DNA from: an uncultured Sphingosinicella sp.
GTDB lineage: Bacteria > Pseudomonadota > Alphaproteobacteria > Sphingomonadales > Sphingomonadaceae
Reading direction: 5' to 3'
DNA: 64,000 bases
Assembly: GCF_902806315.1 (NCBI RefSeq)
Contig: NZ_CADCWD010000041.1
Coordinates: 1-64,000 of the forward strand
Both the position numbers and the translations under genes were made by a program. How positions within the stretch are numbered: the stretch's first letter is position 1; each line of letters starts with the position of its first letter. Shown here piece by piece: positions 56,596 through 64,000 of this stretch. The notes beneath the pieces were generated by a model that was not told the origin of the DNA, ran no database searches, and saw only the letters and a program-made list of their open reading frames with translations.

Positions 56596-57638
56596 GCCGC
56601 GCCGCGCGGCTCGCCGATGCGGATCAAAGCGGCGCGATACGCGGGATCAAGCGACCAGAGGCTGAGCGCGCGACGTGCGGCGGCTTCGTTGGTGACATCG
56701 AAAAGATCGACTGCGGAGGCGAGGCCCGCCTCGTCCGTGATGGAGCCCAAGGCGATCAGAATGGCGGCGGCTTCCTGGCGCGGAATGCCCGCGGCGCGAA
56801 GAAGATAGACGAGCCCGCGGCCGGCGGGGTCGGAGAGCACGTCCCACACCGAGGCGTATGAGAGGCCCGTGCGGACGGAGAGCCCGGCGAGGAAAAGCGT
56901 CAGGGTGCCGCCTGTTAGGAAGGACAGGAAAGCCGCTCCGTCGAGCCGCTCCGCTTCGCCGAGCCGCTGGGCGAGGCGTACGCTTCGGGCATCGAGAGTG
57001 TCGCCTTCGTCATAGGCGCTCAGGAGCGTTCCGGCGGCGGAGGCGAGCGCGGAGTCGGCTGCGGCCGGGTCGATGCCGTGCTGGTCCGCCATGTAGCGGC
57101 GAAGGGCGGCGGCGATCGTCCAGACCAGGCGGTGCTGCACATCGGCGGGAAGCTCGGTGCGGGCGAGGACGGGATCGTGGAAGCGATCGAGGCGGCGGCT
57201 GCGGCCGGTGAGCACGGCCATGGCCGTGGCGGCGATCGCGGCGTCGCGGTCGGCGATCAGCGTCTGGAGCGCGTCGTCGGCCCGGGACGCGCCCCGGTAG
57301 ATGCGGTGCTCCTCGACGCGGCGGAGCAGAATCGCCACCAGTTCGGGATCGTGCAGCGCCTCCGAGCGCGCGAGCAAAGGCACAACGATCTGCACGTGAG
57401 CCGATGCGAGCGCGGCCTGAAGCGCGGCTTCGCCAGCGAATGTCTCGGCCAGGCTGGCGCGCAGCTCGTCCTCGATGGCGCGGACCAGCTTGTCGAGCAA
57501 AGTGCGAACGGTCGCGCGCTGCCTGTCGCTCAGCCGGAGCGTCTCCGTGAGGAAGAGATCGGTCGTCGCGACCGCACGGCGATGCGAGGCGGCAAGCAGC
57601 AGCCGCGCGGCATCATCCTGTCGAGCAGTCTCGGCCAT
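56592..57638 (-). CDS. DUF2336 domain protein
   Basis: A 348-residue, mostly alpha-helical, Ala/Leu/Arg-rich protein of the DUF2336 type, which is common in Alphaproteobacteria and has no assigned role. Repeated helix pairs such as DPELVAILLRRVEE and DADLLAAIAR-like segments suggest a HEAT-like array. No catalytic motif or membrane segment is visible. The frame is open farther upstream; ATG 57638 gives the likely natural start (MAETARQDDAARLLL). The stop overlaps the kinase ATG (ATGA), so the two products are probably made in fixed ratio and may form a complex. Confidence 0.75.
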   Translation of the reverse strand: MAETARQDDAARLLLAASHRRAVATTDLFLTETLRLSDRQRATVRTLLDKLVRAIEDELRASLAETFAGEAALQAALASAHVQIVVPLLARSEALHDPELVAILLRRVEEHRIYRGASRADDALQTLIADRDAAIAATAMAVLTGRSRRLDRFHDPVLARTELPADVQHRLVWTIAAALRRYMADQHGIDPAAADSALASAAGTLLSAYDEGDTLDARSVRLAQRLGEAERLDGAAFLSFLTGGTLTLFLAGLSVRTGLSYASVWDVLSDPAGRGLVYLLRAAGIPRQEAAAILIALGSITDEAGLASAVDLFDVTNEAAARRALSLWSLDPAYRAALIRIGEPRGAA

Positions 57639-57672
57639 GCCATTGCATAGCGTGTCCAAGGTTAAGCCCGCG

Positions 57673-58905
57673 CTAATCCTGAGGCCCTGCCGTGGGTGGG
57701 CGATGCACTTCCCGCTGCGCCCAGAAGAAGGAGCCCGCCGCATAAACTGCGAGCGCGCCGAGACCCGTCACCCAGGCCCCGGTGATCGCGAAGGGCAGCA
57801 GGAGCCAGCTCATCCCCTTGCGCTCCGCGAAGAAGAGCCGTTCAGGCAAGCGCCGCGCGCGAGTTTCGAACTGAAGCGCCACCAGAAACGCGATCGTCGC
57901 CGCGGCGATCGCGACGCACCCCCAGCCGCGCGTTTCGGAAAGGCTGTAGCTCAAGGTGCCGAGCGCGGCGCCTGCAATCCAGGGCAGGACACGGGCGGCG
58001 AGGCTCCCCTCCCCACCCGGTTGCAGCCGCATGGCGGCAAGCCGCTCCGCAATCCCGTCGAGCGGCGTTGCGAGCAGGAGCGTCACGAGACCGACCAGCA
58101 GCCAGCCTTGAAGAAAGAGCAAGGCGGCGAGTCCGGTCAGCGCGCCGGCGCCGACATAAAGCATGCCCGGCGTGATCGAGGTCGGCATCAGCGGCCGGCT
58201 GGCACTCGCCTCGAGAGGAGCGAGCAGGTAGCGCGACACCCAATCCTCGCGCGCGACGCCGGCGCCGGAGACAATCCGGGCATGGGCGGCCGCAAGATCC
58301 GATATACGCTCGGCGATCACCACCGGCTGGTCGGCGGCATCGCCCCGCACGGCGACCTGGCGGGCGCCTTCCTGGACGGCGCGGCGAAGCAGAGTGGACT
58401 GGAGATCCCAATCCTGCAGCGTCGCGGCGGTGCGGCGAAGCGTGTCTCCGTCCAGCAGCGCCAGGCCCGCCCAGCGCGTGTCGGCGTCGATCCGTTCGAA
58501 GCGGTCGTCTGCGCCGGCTTCCGGAAGCGTCAGGACGGCAGGGCCGCGCGCTCCGGCAAAGCGGGAAACGTGGGTATCCTGGGCCAGCACGCCATCGGCG
58601 AAGACCAGCAACCCATCCTCCGCCCGTATCGCCTCGGCGGCATCCTCCACGCTGCGTACGACGACAGCGCTGACGCCTTCGGAGCGCATGCGATCGATGG
58701 CGGCGATGAGCTCGGCCGGGAGGCGCTCGACGAGGATGACGATGGGAGTTGCACCCGCCACCGCTGCAAGCCGCGCCTGCCGTTCGACGAGCGTGCGGCC
58801 GGCCAGCGGCAGCGTCGCACGAAGGCCACCCGGGGCGTCCGCGGCATCATGATAGGCACAGATGAGAGCAGCCAGGCCCAACGCGAACAATCCCTCCGGA
58901 GGCAA
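57673..58905 (-). CDS. nucleotidyltransferase-like protein fused to a membrane domain
   Basis: A 410-residue protein I cannot assign firmly. The N-terminal half resembles a sugar-phosphate nucleotidyltransferase fold (LRATLPLAGRTLVERQARLAA, then EDGLLVFADGVLA), but without a clear GxGTRxxP loop. The C-terminal half has about five hydrophobic segments and a degenerate DG..A-R stretch (TPLDGIAERLAAMR), recalling CDP-alcohol phosphatidyltransferases fused to cytidylyltransferases in inositol-phosphate lipid synthesis. Key Asp residues of that motif are missing, so the activity may be lost. It is between the DUF2336 and Hpt genes on the same strand. Confidence 0.55.
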   Translation of the reverse strand: MPPEGLFALGLAALICAYHDAADAPGGLRATLPLAGRTLVERQARLAAVAGATPIVILVERLPAELIAAIDRMRSEGVSAVVVRSVEDAAEAIRAEDGLLVFADGVLAQDTHVSRFAGARGPAVLTLPEAGADDRFERIDADTRWAGLALLDGDTLRRTAATLQDWDLQSTLLRRAVQEGARQVAVRGDAADQPVVIAERISDLAAAHARIVSGAGVAREDWVSRYLLAPLEASASRPLMPTSITPGMLYVGAGALTGLAALLFLQGWLLVGLVTLLLATPLDGIAERLAAMRLQPGGEGSLAARVLPWIAGAALGTLSYSLSETRGWGCVAIAAATIAFLVALQFETRARRLPERLFFAERKGMSWLLLPFAITGAWVTGLGALAVYAAGSFFWAQREVHRPPTAGPQD

Positions 58906-58952
58906 GCCGACAGGGATAGGCGGCCCTCATGCCGCCCGCAATTCGGTTCGGC

Positions 58953-59255
58953 TTATCGTACGGCGAAATCGTCGATTGCGGCATCGATGCGGCGCAGGAC
59001 CGACGGGTCCCCGGGTGCGCCGTCAAGCGCGTCCTGGGCAAGCGCCTGAAGGTTCACGGCGCCGAAGCTCGCGGCCAGGCTATGGAGCCTGGAGGCGGCA
59101 ACGTGCCAGTTCGCATCGCAGCGCGAGCGGCCCATCAGGTCCGACTGGCGAAGCGCGCTTTCGATGAAGGCGGCGCGCAATTCGGCCATCAGATCGCCGT
59201 CGCTGCCGACAGCGGCGGCGAGTGAGGCGTTCAAAGCTCCGGGATCGTAGACCAT
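58953..59255 (-). CDS. Hpt domain protein
   Basis: A 100-residue, all-helical protein with a histidine-phosphotransfer pattern. The candidate phospho-His58 lies in RLHSLAASFGA, matching 'HxLKGSSxxxGA' except that Lys-Gly are both Ala. Hpt proteins relay phosphate between receiver domains. The lone receiver protein and the atypical kinase encoded 2-4 kb away on the same strand are candidate partners. It leads the leftward series of this region. Confidence 0.7.
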   Translation of the reverse strand: MVYDPGALNASLAAAVGSDGDLMAELRAAFIESALRQSDLMGRSRCDANWHVAASRLHSLAASFGAVNLQALAQDALDGAPGDPSVLRRIDAAIDDFAVR

Positions 59256-59337
59256 CCGTTCGCCCTAGCCGACAGGGGGTTAAGTTCTCCTTTCCGGAGC
59301 GTCTTTGCAGCGGGCCATTTCGTGTTAAACATACGTC

Positions 59338-61641
59338 ATGAGTATGGGGGCGTCGCGCGCCGAAGCGCATCAGCCGGATGACGGCATTGGGGTTGACCAT
59401 GATGAAGATTGGGCAGCCATTCCCTTGAGCGGAAACAATGCGCCGCATATCGCCTGGAGCCGCGCCGCGGACGAACCGGAGCCCGAACCAGAGAAAAGGC
59501 TGCTTGGTCCTATCCTGATCGGGGCGGCGGTGATTTGGGCCGCGCTTGCGACCTGGGTGGCAATGGCGGGCAGTGCGGCCGGTGCGCTCCCCAACCTGAT
59601 GCAATGGTTTGCGCTGATGAGCGCGCCGCTGGCCGTGCTGGGGCTCGCCTGGGTGCTGTTCGGCGGCACGACTCGCCGCGACGCGGAAGGCTATACCCGC
59701 GCGGTCACCGAGATGCGGAAAGAGAGCCAAGCGCTCGAGGGGCTGCTTGCGGCCGTGACGGCAAGGCTCGACGAGAATCACGGAAAGATCACAAACGAGG
59801 CGACCAAGCTGATGGCGCTCGGCGACGAAGCGTCGGACCGGCTCGGCCGCGTGGCGCATTATCTGTCGAAGGAAAGCGCCAAGCTCGACTCCAAATCGGA
59901 GGCGCTGGAGAAGGCCGCCGAGAAGGCGCGCAACGAGTTTGGCGCGCTTATGAGCGATTTGCCCAAGGCCGAGGAGCAGGCGCTCCAGGTCGCGGAGCGG
60001 ATGAAGGAAGCGGGCCTCACGGCTCATTCGCAAGCGGGCGCACTCGAGGGACAGCTCTCCGCGCTGATCGCCCGCGGCCGCGAGGCGGACGAAGTGGTCG
60101 GGGGTGCGGCCCAGCGGCTCGGCGCGCATCTCTCGCGGGTCGAAAGCACCTCGGGCGCGGCGACCACGCGCATGCAGGAAGCTGCCAGCGCAATGGCGGA
60201 AACTGTCGACAGCACGATGGCGCGGGCGGCCGAAGCGGTCGATGCGGCGCGGATCGGGCTGGAAGCCCAAGGCTCCGCTATGATGGCGATGATCGAGCAG
60301 AGCCGGGCCGCGCTCGATCGCGCCGGCGAAGATGCGACGCGCAATCTCGGGCAGCGGCTCGAAGCAATTGGCAGCAAGATCGAGGGGTTCGCCGCGCATC
60401 TGGCGGCCCAGGACGCGGCGAGCCAGACGCTCGTTACCAGCCTCGGCAAGGATCTGCGCGAGCTCGACGAGCGCTTCCTTGCGCTCCGCGAAACTGGCGC
60501 GGGCACCTCCGACAGCCTCGGCGGCGCGATCGAGACGGTCCGGTCGTCGATGCGGCAGCTGACCGAGGAAATCGGCGGAAGCAACGAACGTGCGACCTCG
60601 CTGATCGAGCGGGCGCGCGAAATGGCGGGTGCGATGAGCTCGGTCACCGAGCAGCTCACGGCCGATGTGCCGGCGGCGCTGGACCGCATTGAGGAGCAGG
60701 CCGAGCGGGCACGCTCTTCGGTCTCTTCGATCGCTCCGAATGTCGAGGCTGTTGCCGGATCAGCGGATGCGGCGGCGGCACGGCTTGCGGAAGCGGAGGC
60801 CACCTTGCTGCGCCAGCAGGAGGCGCTCGAGGCCATGCTGTCGCGGCTCCAGCAAGGGGTCGGGACGGCGGAGGAGCAAATCCGGGCGCTTTCCACCGCG
60901 GTCACCGAAGCCGACCAGGCAACCGGCAAGATCGTCAACGACACCGGGCCGGAGCTGATCGAATCGCTGGTCCGAGTGCGCGAAGCCGCAGCTCAGGCGG
61001 CCGAGCGGGCACGCGAAGCGATCGCCGCAGTCATCCCGCAGAGCGCCGCCGCGATTGGGGCGGCGAGCCGGGAAGCCATTGGTCAAGCGGTCGGCGACGC
61101 AGTCGGCCACCAGATGGAGGAACTCTCGGCCTTGGCCGAGCGGACGCTTGAAACGGCGCGCAAGGCCTCGGAAGGGCTGACGCGCCAGATGCTGACGATC
61201 GGCAAGACGACGGCTGCCGTCGAGGAGCGGATCGACGAAGTGCAGAAGGAACGGGAGGCGCGCGACAGCGAGAACTTCTCGCGGCGTGTGGCGCTGCTGA
61301 TCGAATCGCTCAACTCGACCGCGATAGATGTCACCAAGATCCTGTCGAACGAGGTCACCGACAGCGCCTGGGCCGCTTACATGAAGGGAGACCGCGGCGT
61401 TTTCACGCGGCGTGCAGTGCGGCTGCTCGACACCAACGAAGCGCGCGAGATCATGCAGCATTACGAGGCGGAGCCGGAATTCCGGGAGCAGGTGAACCGC
61501 TACATCCACGACTTCGAGTCGATGCTGCGGCGGATCCTGGCCGACCGCGACAGCTCGGCGCTGGGCGTGACGGTGCTGAGCAGCGACATGGGCAAGCTCT
61601 ACGTCGCGCTCGCCCAAGCGATCGAGCGGATCCGCGCCTAG
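59338..61641 (+). CDS. membrane-anchored long coiled-coil protein of unknown function
   Basis: A 767-residue protein. An acidic N-terminal tail of about 50 residues is followed by two transmembrane segments (about 56-78 and 87-109), then about 500 residues of heptad-rich, Ala/Glu/Arg-dominated helix. The helix resembles methyl-accepting or apolipoprotein-type coiled coils, but no HAMP or chemotaxis signalling hairpin was recognised. The last 120 residues, from about SRRVALLIESLNSTAIDVTKILS, look globular and better conserved in style. Similar proteins are called 'ATPase' or 'kinesin-like' in databases, but no P-loop is visible. A structural or septum/envelope role is a guess. No good ribosome site is seen. 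Confidence 0.8.
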   Translation: MSMGASRAEAHQPDDGIGVDHDEDWAAIPLSGNNAPHIAWSRAADEPEPEPEKRLLGPILIGAAVIWAALATWVAMAGSAAGALPNLMQWFALMSAPLAVLGLAWVLFGGTTRRDAEGYTRAVTEMRKESQALEGLLAAVTARLDENHGKITNEATKLMALGDEASDRLGRVAHYLSKESAKLDSKSEALEKAAEKARNEFGALMSDLPKAEEQALQVAERMKEAGLTAHSQAGALEGQLSALIARGREADEVVGGAAQRLGAHLSRVESTSGAATTRMQEAASAMAETVDSTMARAAEAVDAARIGLEAQGSAMMAMIEQSRAALDRAGEDATRNLGQRLEAIGSKIEGFAAHLAAQDAASQTLVTSLGKDLRELDERFLALRETGAGTSDSLGGAIETVRSSMRQLTEEIGGSNERATSLIERAREMAGAMSSVTEQLTADVPAALDRIEEQAERARSSVSSIAPNVEAVAGSADAAAARLAEAEATLLRQQEALEAMLSRLQQGVGTAEEQIRALSTAVTEADQATGKIVNDTGPELIESLVRVREAAAQAAERAREAIAAVIPQSAAAIGAASREAIGQAVGDAVGHQMEELSALAERTLETARKASEGLTRQMLTIGKTTAAVEERIDEVQKEREARDSENFSRRVALLIESLNSTAIDVTKILSNEVTDSAWAAYMKGDRGVFTRRAVRLLDTNEAREIMQHYEAEPEFREQVNRYIHDFESMLRRILADRDSSALGVTVLSSDMGKLYVALAQAIERIRA

Positions 61642-61898
61642 CGCGTCCAGTCGAGCTGGTTTGGGCCTATCCAGCCGTAGACGTAATTGAGGTAGAAAAG
61701 GCCGAACAGCACGGCCGAGAGGATCGTCGCGCGTAGCGCCGCTCGCGGGAAGCTGAAGCCGTGCGGCGCGCTTTCGGCATGGCCGGTCTGCCGCGCGACT
61801 CCGGCTTCCTCATCGGTGCGCACGCCGAGCGGCAGGACGACGAACAGGCTCATCGTCCAGAACAGCGCATAGATTGCGAGGATCGAGCCGAGCTTCAT
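61638..61898 (-). CDS. DUF1467 family small membrane protein
   Basis: An 86-residue protein with two transmembrane helices (about residues 5-25 and 56-76) joined by a loop holding the family's VVLPLGVRTDEEAG motif. DUF1467 is largely alphaproteobacterial and uncharacterised; the gene typically lies beside the RNase J gene, as here (20 bases away). Its stop codon overlaps that of the converging coiled-coil gene by 4 bases. It probably resides in the inner membrane; nothing further can be said. Confidence 0.9.
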   Translation of the reverse strand: MKLGSILAIYALFWTMSLFVVLPLGVRTDEEAGVARQTGHAESAPHGFSFPRAALRATILSAVLFGLFYLNYVYGWIGPNQLDWTR

Positions 61899-61918
61899 GG
61901 CCCTGCCCTAGCCGATCC

Positions 61919-63553
61919 TCAGATCCGCACCAGCAGCACGTCGACGATCGGCTTCTTGCCGGTCCAGTCGGTGGCGCAGCGGCGGACGGCGAGGCGGATC
62001 GCTTCGCGCAGCTTGTCGTCCGGGCCGCCCTTGCGCGCGGCTTCTGCCGCGGCGGCACGCGCTTCCTCCAGGAAGGCGTCGCGATCCTCCTCGACCGGAA
62101 TGCCCTGGAGGCTCATCTCGACATCGCCGCGAACACGGCCGTTCCCGTCCACCACCACCGCGACCGAGACGAGGCCGTTGACGCCGAGCTTGCGGCGCTG
62201 GTTCATGGTCGTGCCGTCGGCGGTGAGGATCACGTCGCCGTCCAGGATCAATCGGCCGACACGCTCGTCTCCGAGCTTGGCGGGGCCGTTCGGCGCCAGA
62301 CGCACGATCTCGCCATTCTCCTGAACCAGGCTTTGCGGAACCCCCTGCTCCAGCGCGAAGCGGCGATGTTCGTGGAGGTGGCGGCTCTCGCCGTGCACCG
62401 GAATTACCATCTGCGGCTTCAGCCAGCCATACATGGCCGCGAGTTCGGGCCGCGCCGGATGGCCGGAGACATGGACGTGGGCCTGGCGCTCGGTGACGGT
62501 CTTCACGTCCGAGCGTGCGAGCGCGTTCATGATGCGGCCGATGGCGAGCTCGTTGCCGGGGATCTGGCGGGAGGAGAACACGACGGTGTCGCCTTCCTCC
62601 AGCTTGATCGTGTGCTCGCCGAACGCAATGCGGCCGAGCGCGGCGCGCGGCTCGCCCTGCCCGCCCGTGCCGACGATCAGCACCTGGCGGCGCGGCAGCG
62701 TCATGGCCGTGTCGAAGTCGACGGTCTCCGGAAAGTCGCGAAGATAGCCGTTGCTGCGCGCGGCCTTCAGGATGCGGTCAAGCGAGCGGCCGGCGACGCA
62801 GAGCGTGCGACCGGTCGCCTTTGCGACTTCGCCGATGGTGTGAAGCCGGGCGGCGTTGGAGGCGAAGGTGGTGACGAGCACCCTCCCTTCCGCGGCTGCG
62901 ACGACCTTCTCCATGCCTTCGCGTACGCTCGCTTCCGAGCCCGCGGCCTCACGGTTGAACACGTTGGTTGAATCGCAGACCAGCGCGAGGACTCCCTCGT
63001 CACCGATCGCGGCGAGATCCTCGCCGCTGGTCGGGTGGCCGATCTGGGGTGCGTCGTCGAGCTTCCAATCGCCGCTGTGAAAGACGCGGCCGTGGGGCGT
63101 GTCGATCACGAGACCGTTGGCTTCGGGAATGGAGTGGGCGAGCGGCACGTAGCGGATGCCGAAGGGTCCGAGCTGCATGCCCGAGCCGATGTCGATCGTG
63201 TTCAATTCGATCTCGCCGTTCAGCCCTTCCTCCTCGAGCTTGCCGAGGATCAGACTGGCGGTGAAGGGCGTCGCGTAGAGCGGCACGCCGAGATCGGCAG
63301 CGAGATAGGGAATGGCGCCGATATGGTCCTCATGGCCGTGGGTGAGGACGATGCCGAGCAGGTCCTCGCGGCGCTTCTCGATGAAGCTGAGGTCAGGGAG
63401 GATTAGGTCGATGCCGGGATAGCCCGAATCGGCGAAGGTCATGCCGAGATCGACCATGATCCACTTGCCGTTGCAGCCATAGAGATTGACGTTCATGCCG
63501 ATCTCACCCGAGCCGCCGAGCGCGAGGAAGAGAAGTTCGTTGCCGGGTTTCAT
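61919..63553 (-). CDS. rnj: ribonuclease J
   Basis: A 544-residue metallo-beta-lactamase/beta-CASP nuclease with 5'-3' exonuclease and endonuclease activity on RNA. The zinc motif THGHEDH has His72, His74, Asp76 and His77; the GDWKLDD, TFASNAARL and HVSGHP segments are the remaining metal and beta-CASP motifs. The GSGEIGMN opening is typical of RNase J. GAAGGA four bases upstream favours ATG 63553 over the ATG five codons earlier. RNase J is common in Alphaproteobacteria and acts in rRNA and mRNA processing. It follows coaX on the same strand. Confidence 0.95.
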   Translation of the reverse strand: MKPGNELLFLALGGSGEIGMNVNLYGCNGKWIMVDLGMTFADSGYPGIDLILPDLSFIEKRREDLLGIVLTHGHEDHIGAIPYLAADLGVPLYATPFTASLILGKLEEEGLNGEIELNTIDIGSGMQLGPFGIRYVPLAHSIPEANGLVIDTPHGRVFHSGDWKLDDAPQIGHPTSGEDLAAIGDEGVLALVCDSTNVFNREAAGSEASVREGMEKVVAAAEGRVLVTTFASNAARLHTIGEVAKATGRTLCVAGRSLDRILKAARSNGYLRDFPETVDFDTAMTLPRRQVLIVGTGGQGEPRAALGRIAFGEHTIKLEEGDTVVFSSRQIPGNELAIGRIMNALARSDVKTVTERQAHVHVSGHPARPELAAMYGWLKPQMVIPVHGESRHLHEHRRFALEQGVPQSLVQENGEIVRLAPNGPAKLGDERVGRLILDGDVILTADGTTMNQRRKLGVNGLVSVAVVVDGNGRVRGDVEMSLQGIPVEEDRDAFLEEARAAAAEAARKGGPDDKLREAIRLAVRRCATDWTGKKPIVDVLLVRI

Positions 63554-63644
63554 ACTATCCTTCGTCATCCCCGCAGAGCCGAGGATCGATATTGCTTGGG
63601 TGGCGGGCGGAGAAATCGTCTCGTCCCGCTTTCGCGGGTCAGGG

Positions 63645-64000
63645 TTAAGTGGTGGGGAGAGTGCGTTTGTAAAGGAGCGCGAGGCCCTGGATGGTGAGGT
63701 CCGGCTCGATCGCGTCGAAAGCTTCGGTATGCTGGTCGAACAGGATGGCGAGGCCGCCGGTCGCGATGACCTTCACGGGGCGGCCGATCTCGGCCTTGAG
63801 CCGGGCGACCAGGCCCTCGATCATCGTGACATAGCCCCAGTAGATGCCGATCTGCATCTGGCTCTCGGTGGTGCGGCCGATTACCGACGTGCCCTTTGGA
63901 GCTTCGATGGCGATGCGCGGCAGCTTGGCCGCCGCGGTGACAAGAGCGTCGAGGGAAAGATTGATGCCCGGCGCGATGATGCCGCCCTTGTAGGCGCCGG
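63645..64000 (-). CDS. coaX: type III pantothenate kinase (3' part, cut by window end)
   Basis: The C-terminal 117 residues of CoaX, which phosphorylates pantothenate in the first step of CoA synthesis. Reading in from the window edge, [17 protein letters not shown] is the family's GG.I.PG segment, then [19 protein letters not shown] and the [16 protein letters not shown] strand, ending at a TAA-side TLPTT. The protein is normally about 255 residues, so about half lies beyond the window. The coaX-rnj-DUF1467 order is common in Alphaproteobacteria, usually downstream of birA and the nuo genes. Confidence 0.93.
   Translation of the reverse strand, partial: GAYKGGIIAPGINLSLDALVTAAAKLPRIAIEAPKGTSVIGRTTESQMQIGIYWGYVTMIEGLVARLKAEIGRPVKVIATGGLAILFDQHTEAFDAIEPDLTIQGLALLYKRTLPTT

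Noticed and set aside
59280-59294. CtrA-like site (TTAA-N7-TTxx) ahead of the coiled-coil gene
   Set aside because: The second half reads TTTC rather than TTAA, and no supporting promoter element was found.
1-64000. CRISPR arrays, tRNA/rRNA genes, insertion sequences, prophage
   Set aside because: No regularly spaced repeats, no cloverleaf or CCA-ending tRNA pattern, no transposase or integrase motifs and no phage structural genes were seen on either strand.

Overview
The window is a gene-dense, GC-rich bacterial chromosome segment, most likely from a sphingomonad (Alphaproteobacteria, Sphingomonadales). This is inferred from gene content: the SapC / cupin / tryptophan-halogenase set behind a TonB-dependent receptor, DUF1467 beside an RNase J gene, an Ala/Glu-rich extension on ribosomal protein S16, and a GTTC-N7-GTTC SOS box ahead of lexA. 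Almost all DNA is coding, GTG and TTG starts are common, and many genes overlap by 1-20 bases. No tRNA, rRNA, CRISPR array or insertion sequence was seen, and no gene-free stretch exceeds 300 bases.

Layout. 1-11.0 kb: a 20-bp palindrome, YqgE/AlgH protein, peroxiredoxin, SDR oxidoreductase, then a leftward run of envelope or secreted proteins (YbjN-like, SIMPL, M2 metallopeptidase), hydrolase / GFA protein / asd, a PD40 protein and an S9 peptidase. 11.1-20.1 kb: the translation/secretion genes ffh-rpsP-rimM and trmD-rplS, leftward, split by about 5 kb carrying a serine hydrolase, an FAD oxidoreductase, a small lipoprotein and a calcium-type subtilase. 20.2-27.2 kb: a GGDEF-EAL protein, then a tightly overlapped rightward run dapF-mtaB-ftsY-yciB-ABC ATPase-ABC permease.

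27.2-47.8 kb is the main accessory region and reads as a beta-1,3-glucan (laminarin-type) utilisation locus. Leftward it encodes a GH55-like glucanase, a GH16 laminarinase, a TonB-dependent receptor, a flavin halogenase, SapC, a cupin/JmjC-like protein and a second flavin halogenase. Rightward it encodes a LacI-type regulator, an MFS transporter, a GH3 beta-glucosidase, a FucP-like sugar transporter, a CPA2 antiporter, an MDR dehydrogenase and a Gfo/Idh/MocA oxidoreductase. A shared CGTTCTCA-containing operator lies ahead of the receptor, in the GH55/lacI divergent gap and ahead of the GH3 gene. Inferred workflow: outer glucanases cut the polymer, the receptor imports oligosaccharides, GH3 releases glucose, and MFS carriers take it into the cytoplasm. 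The role of the two halogenases is unknown and is the most interesting question here.

47.9-64 kb: nitronate monooxygenase, lexA with its SOS box, comEC broken by an in-frame TAG, gltX, gltA, a signalling group (receiver protein, histidine kinase lacking the usual phospho-histidine, DUF2336 protein, Hpt protein), a nucleotidyltransferase-like membrane protein, a long coiled-coil membrane protein, DUF1467, RNase J and the 3' part of coaX, cut by the window edge.
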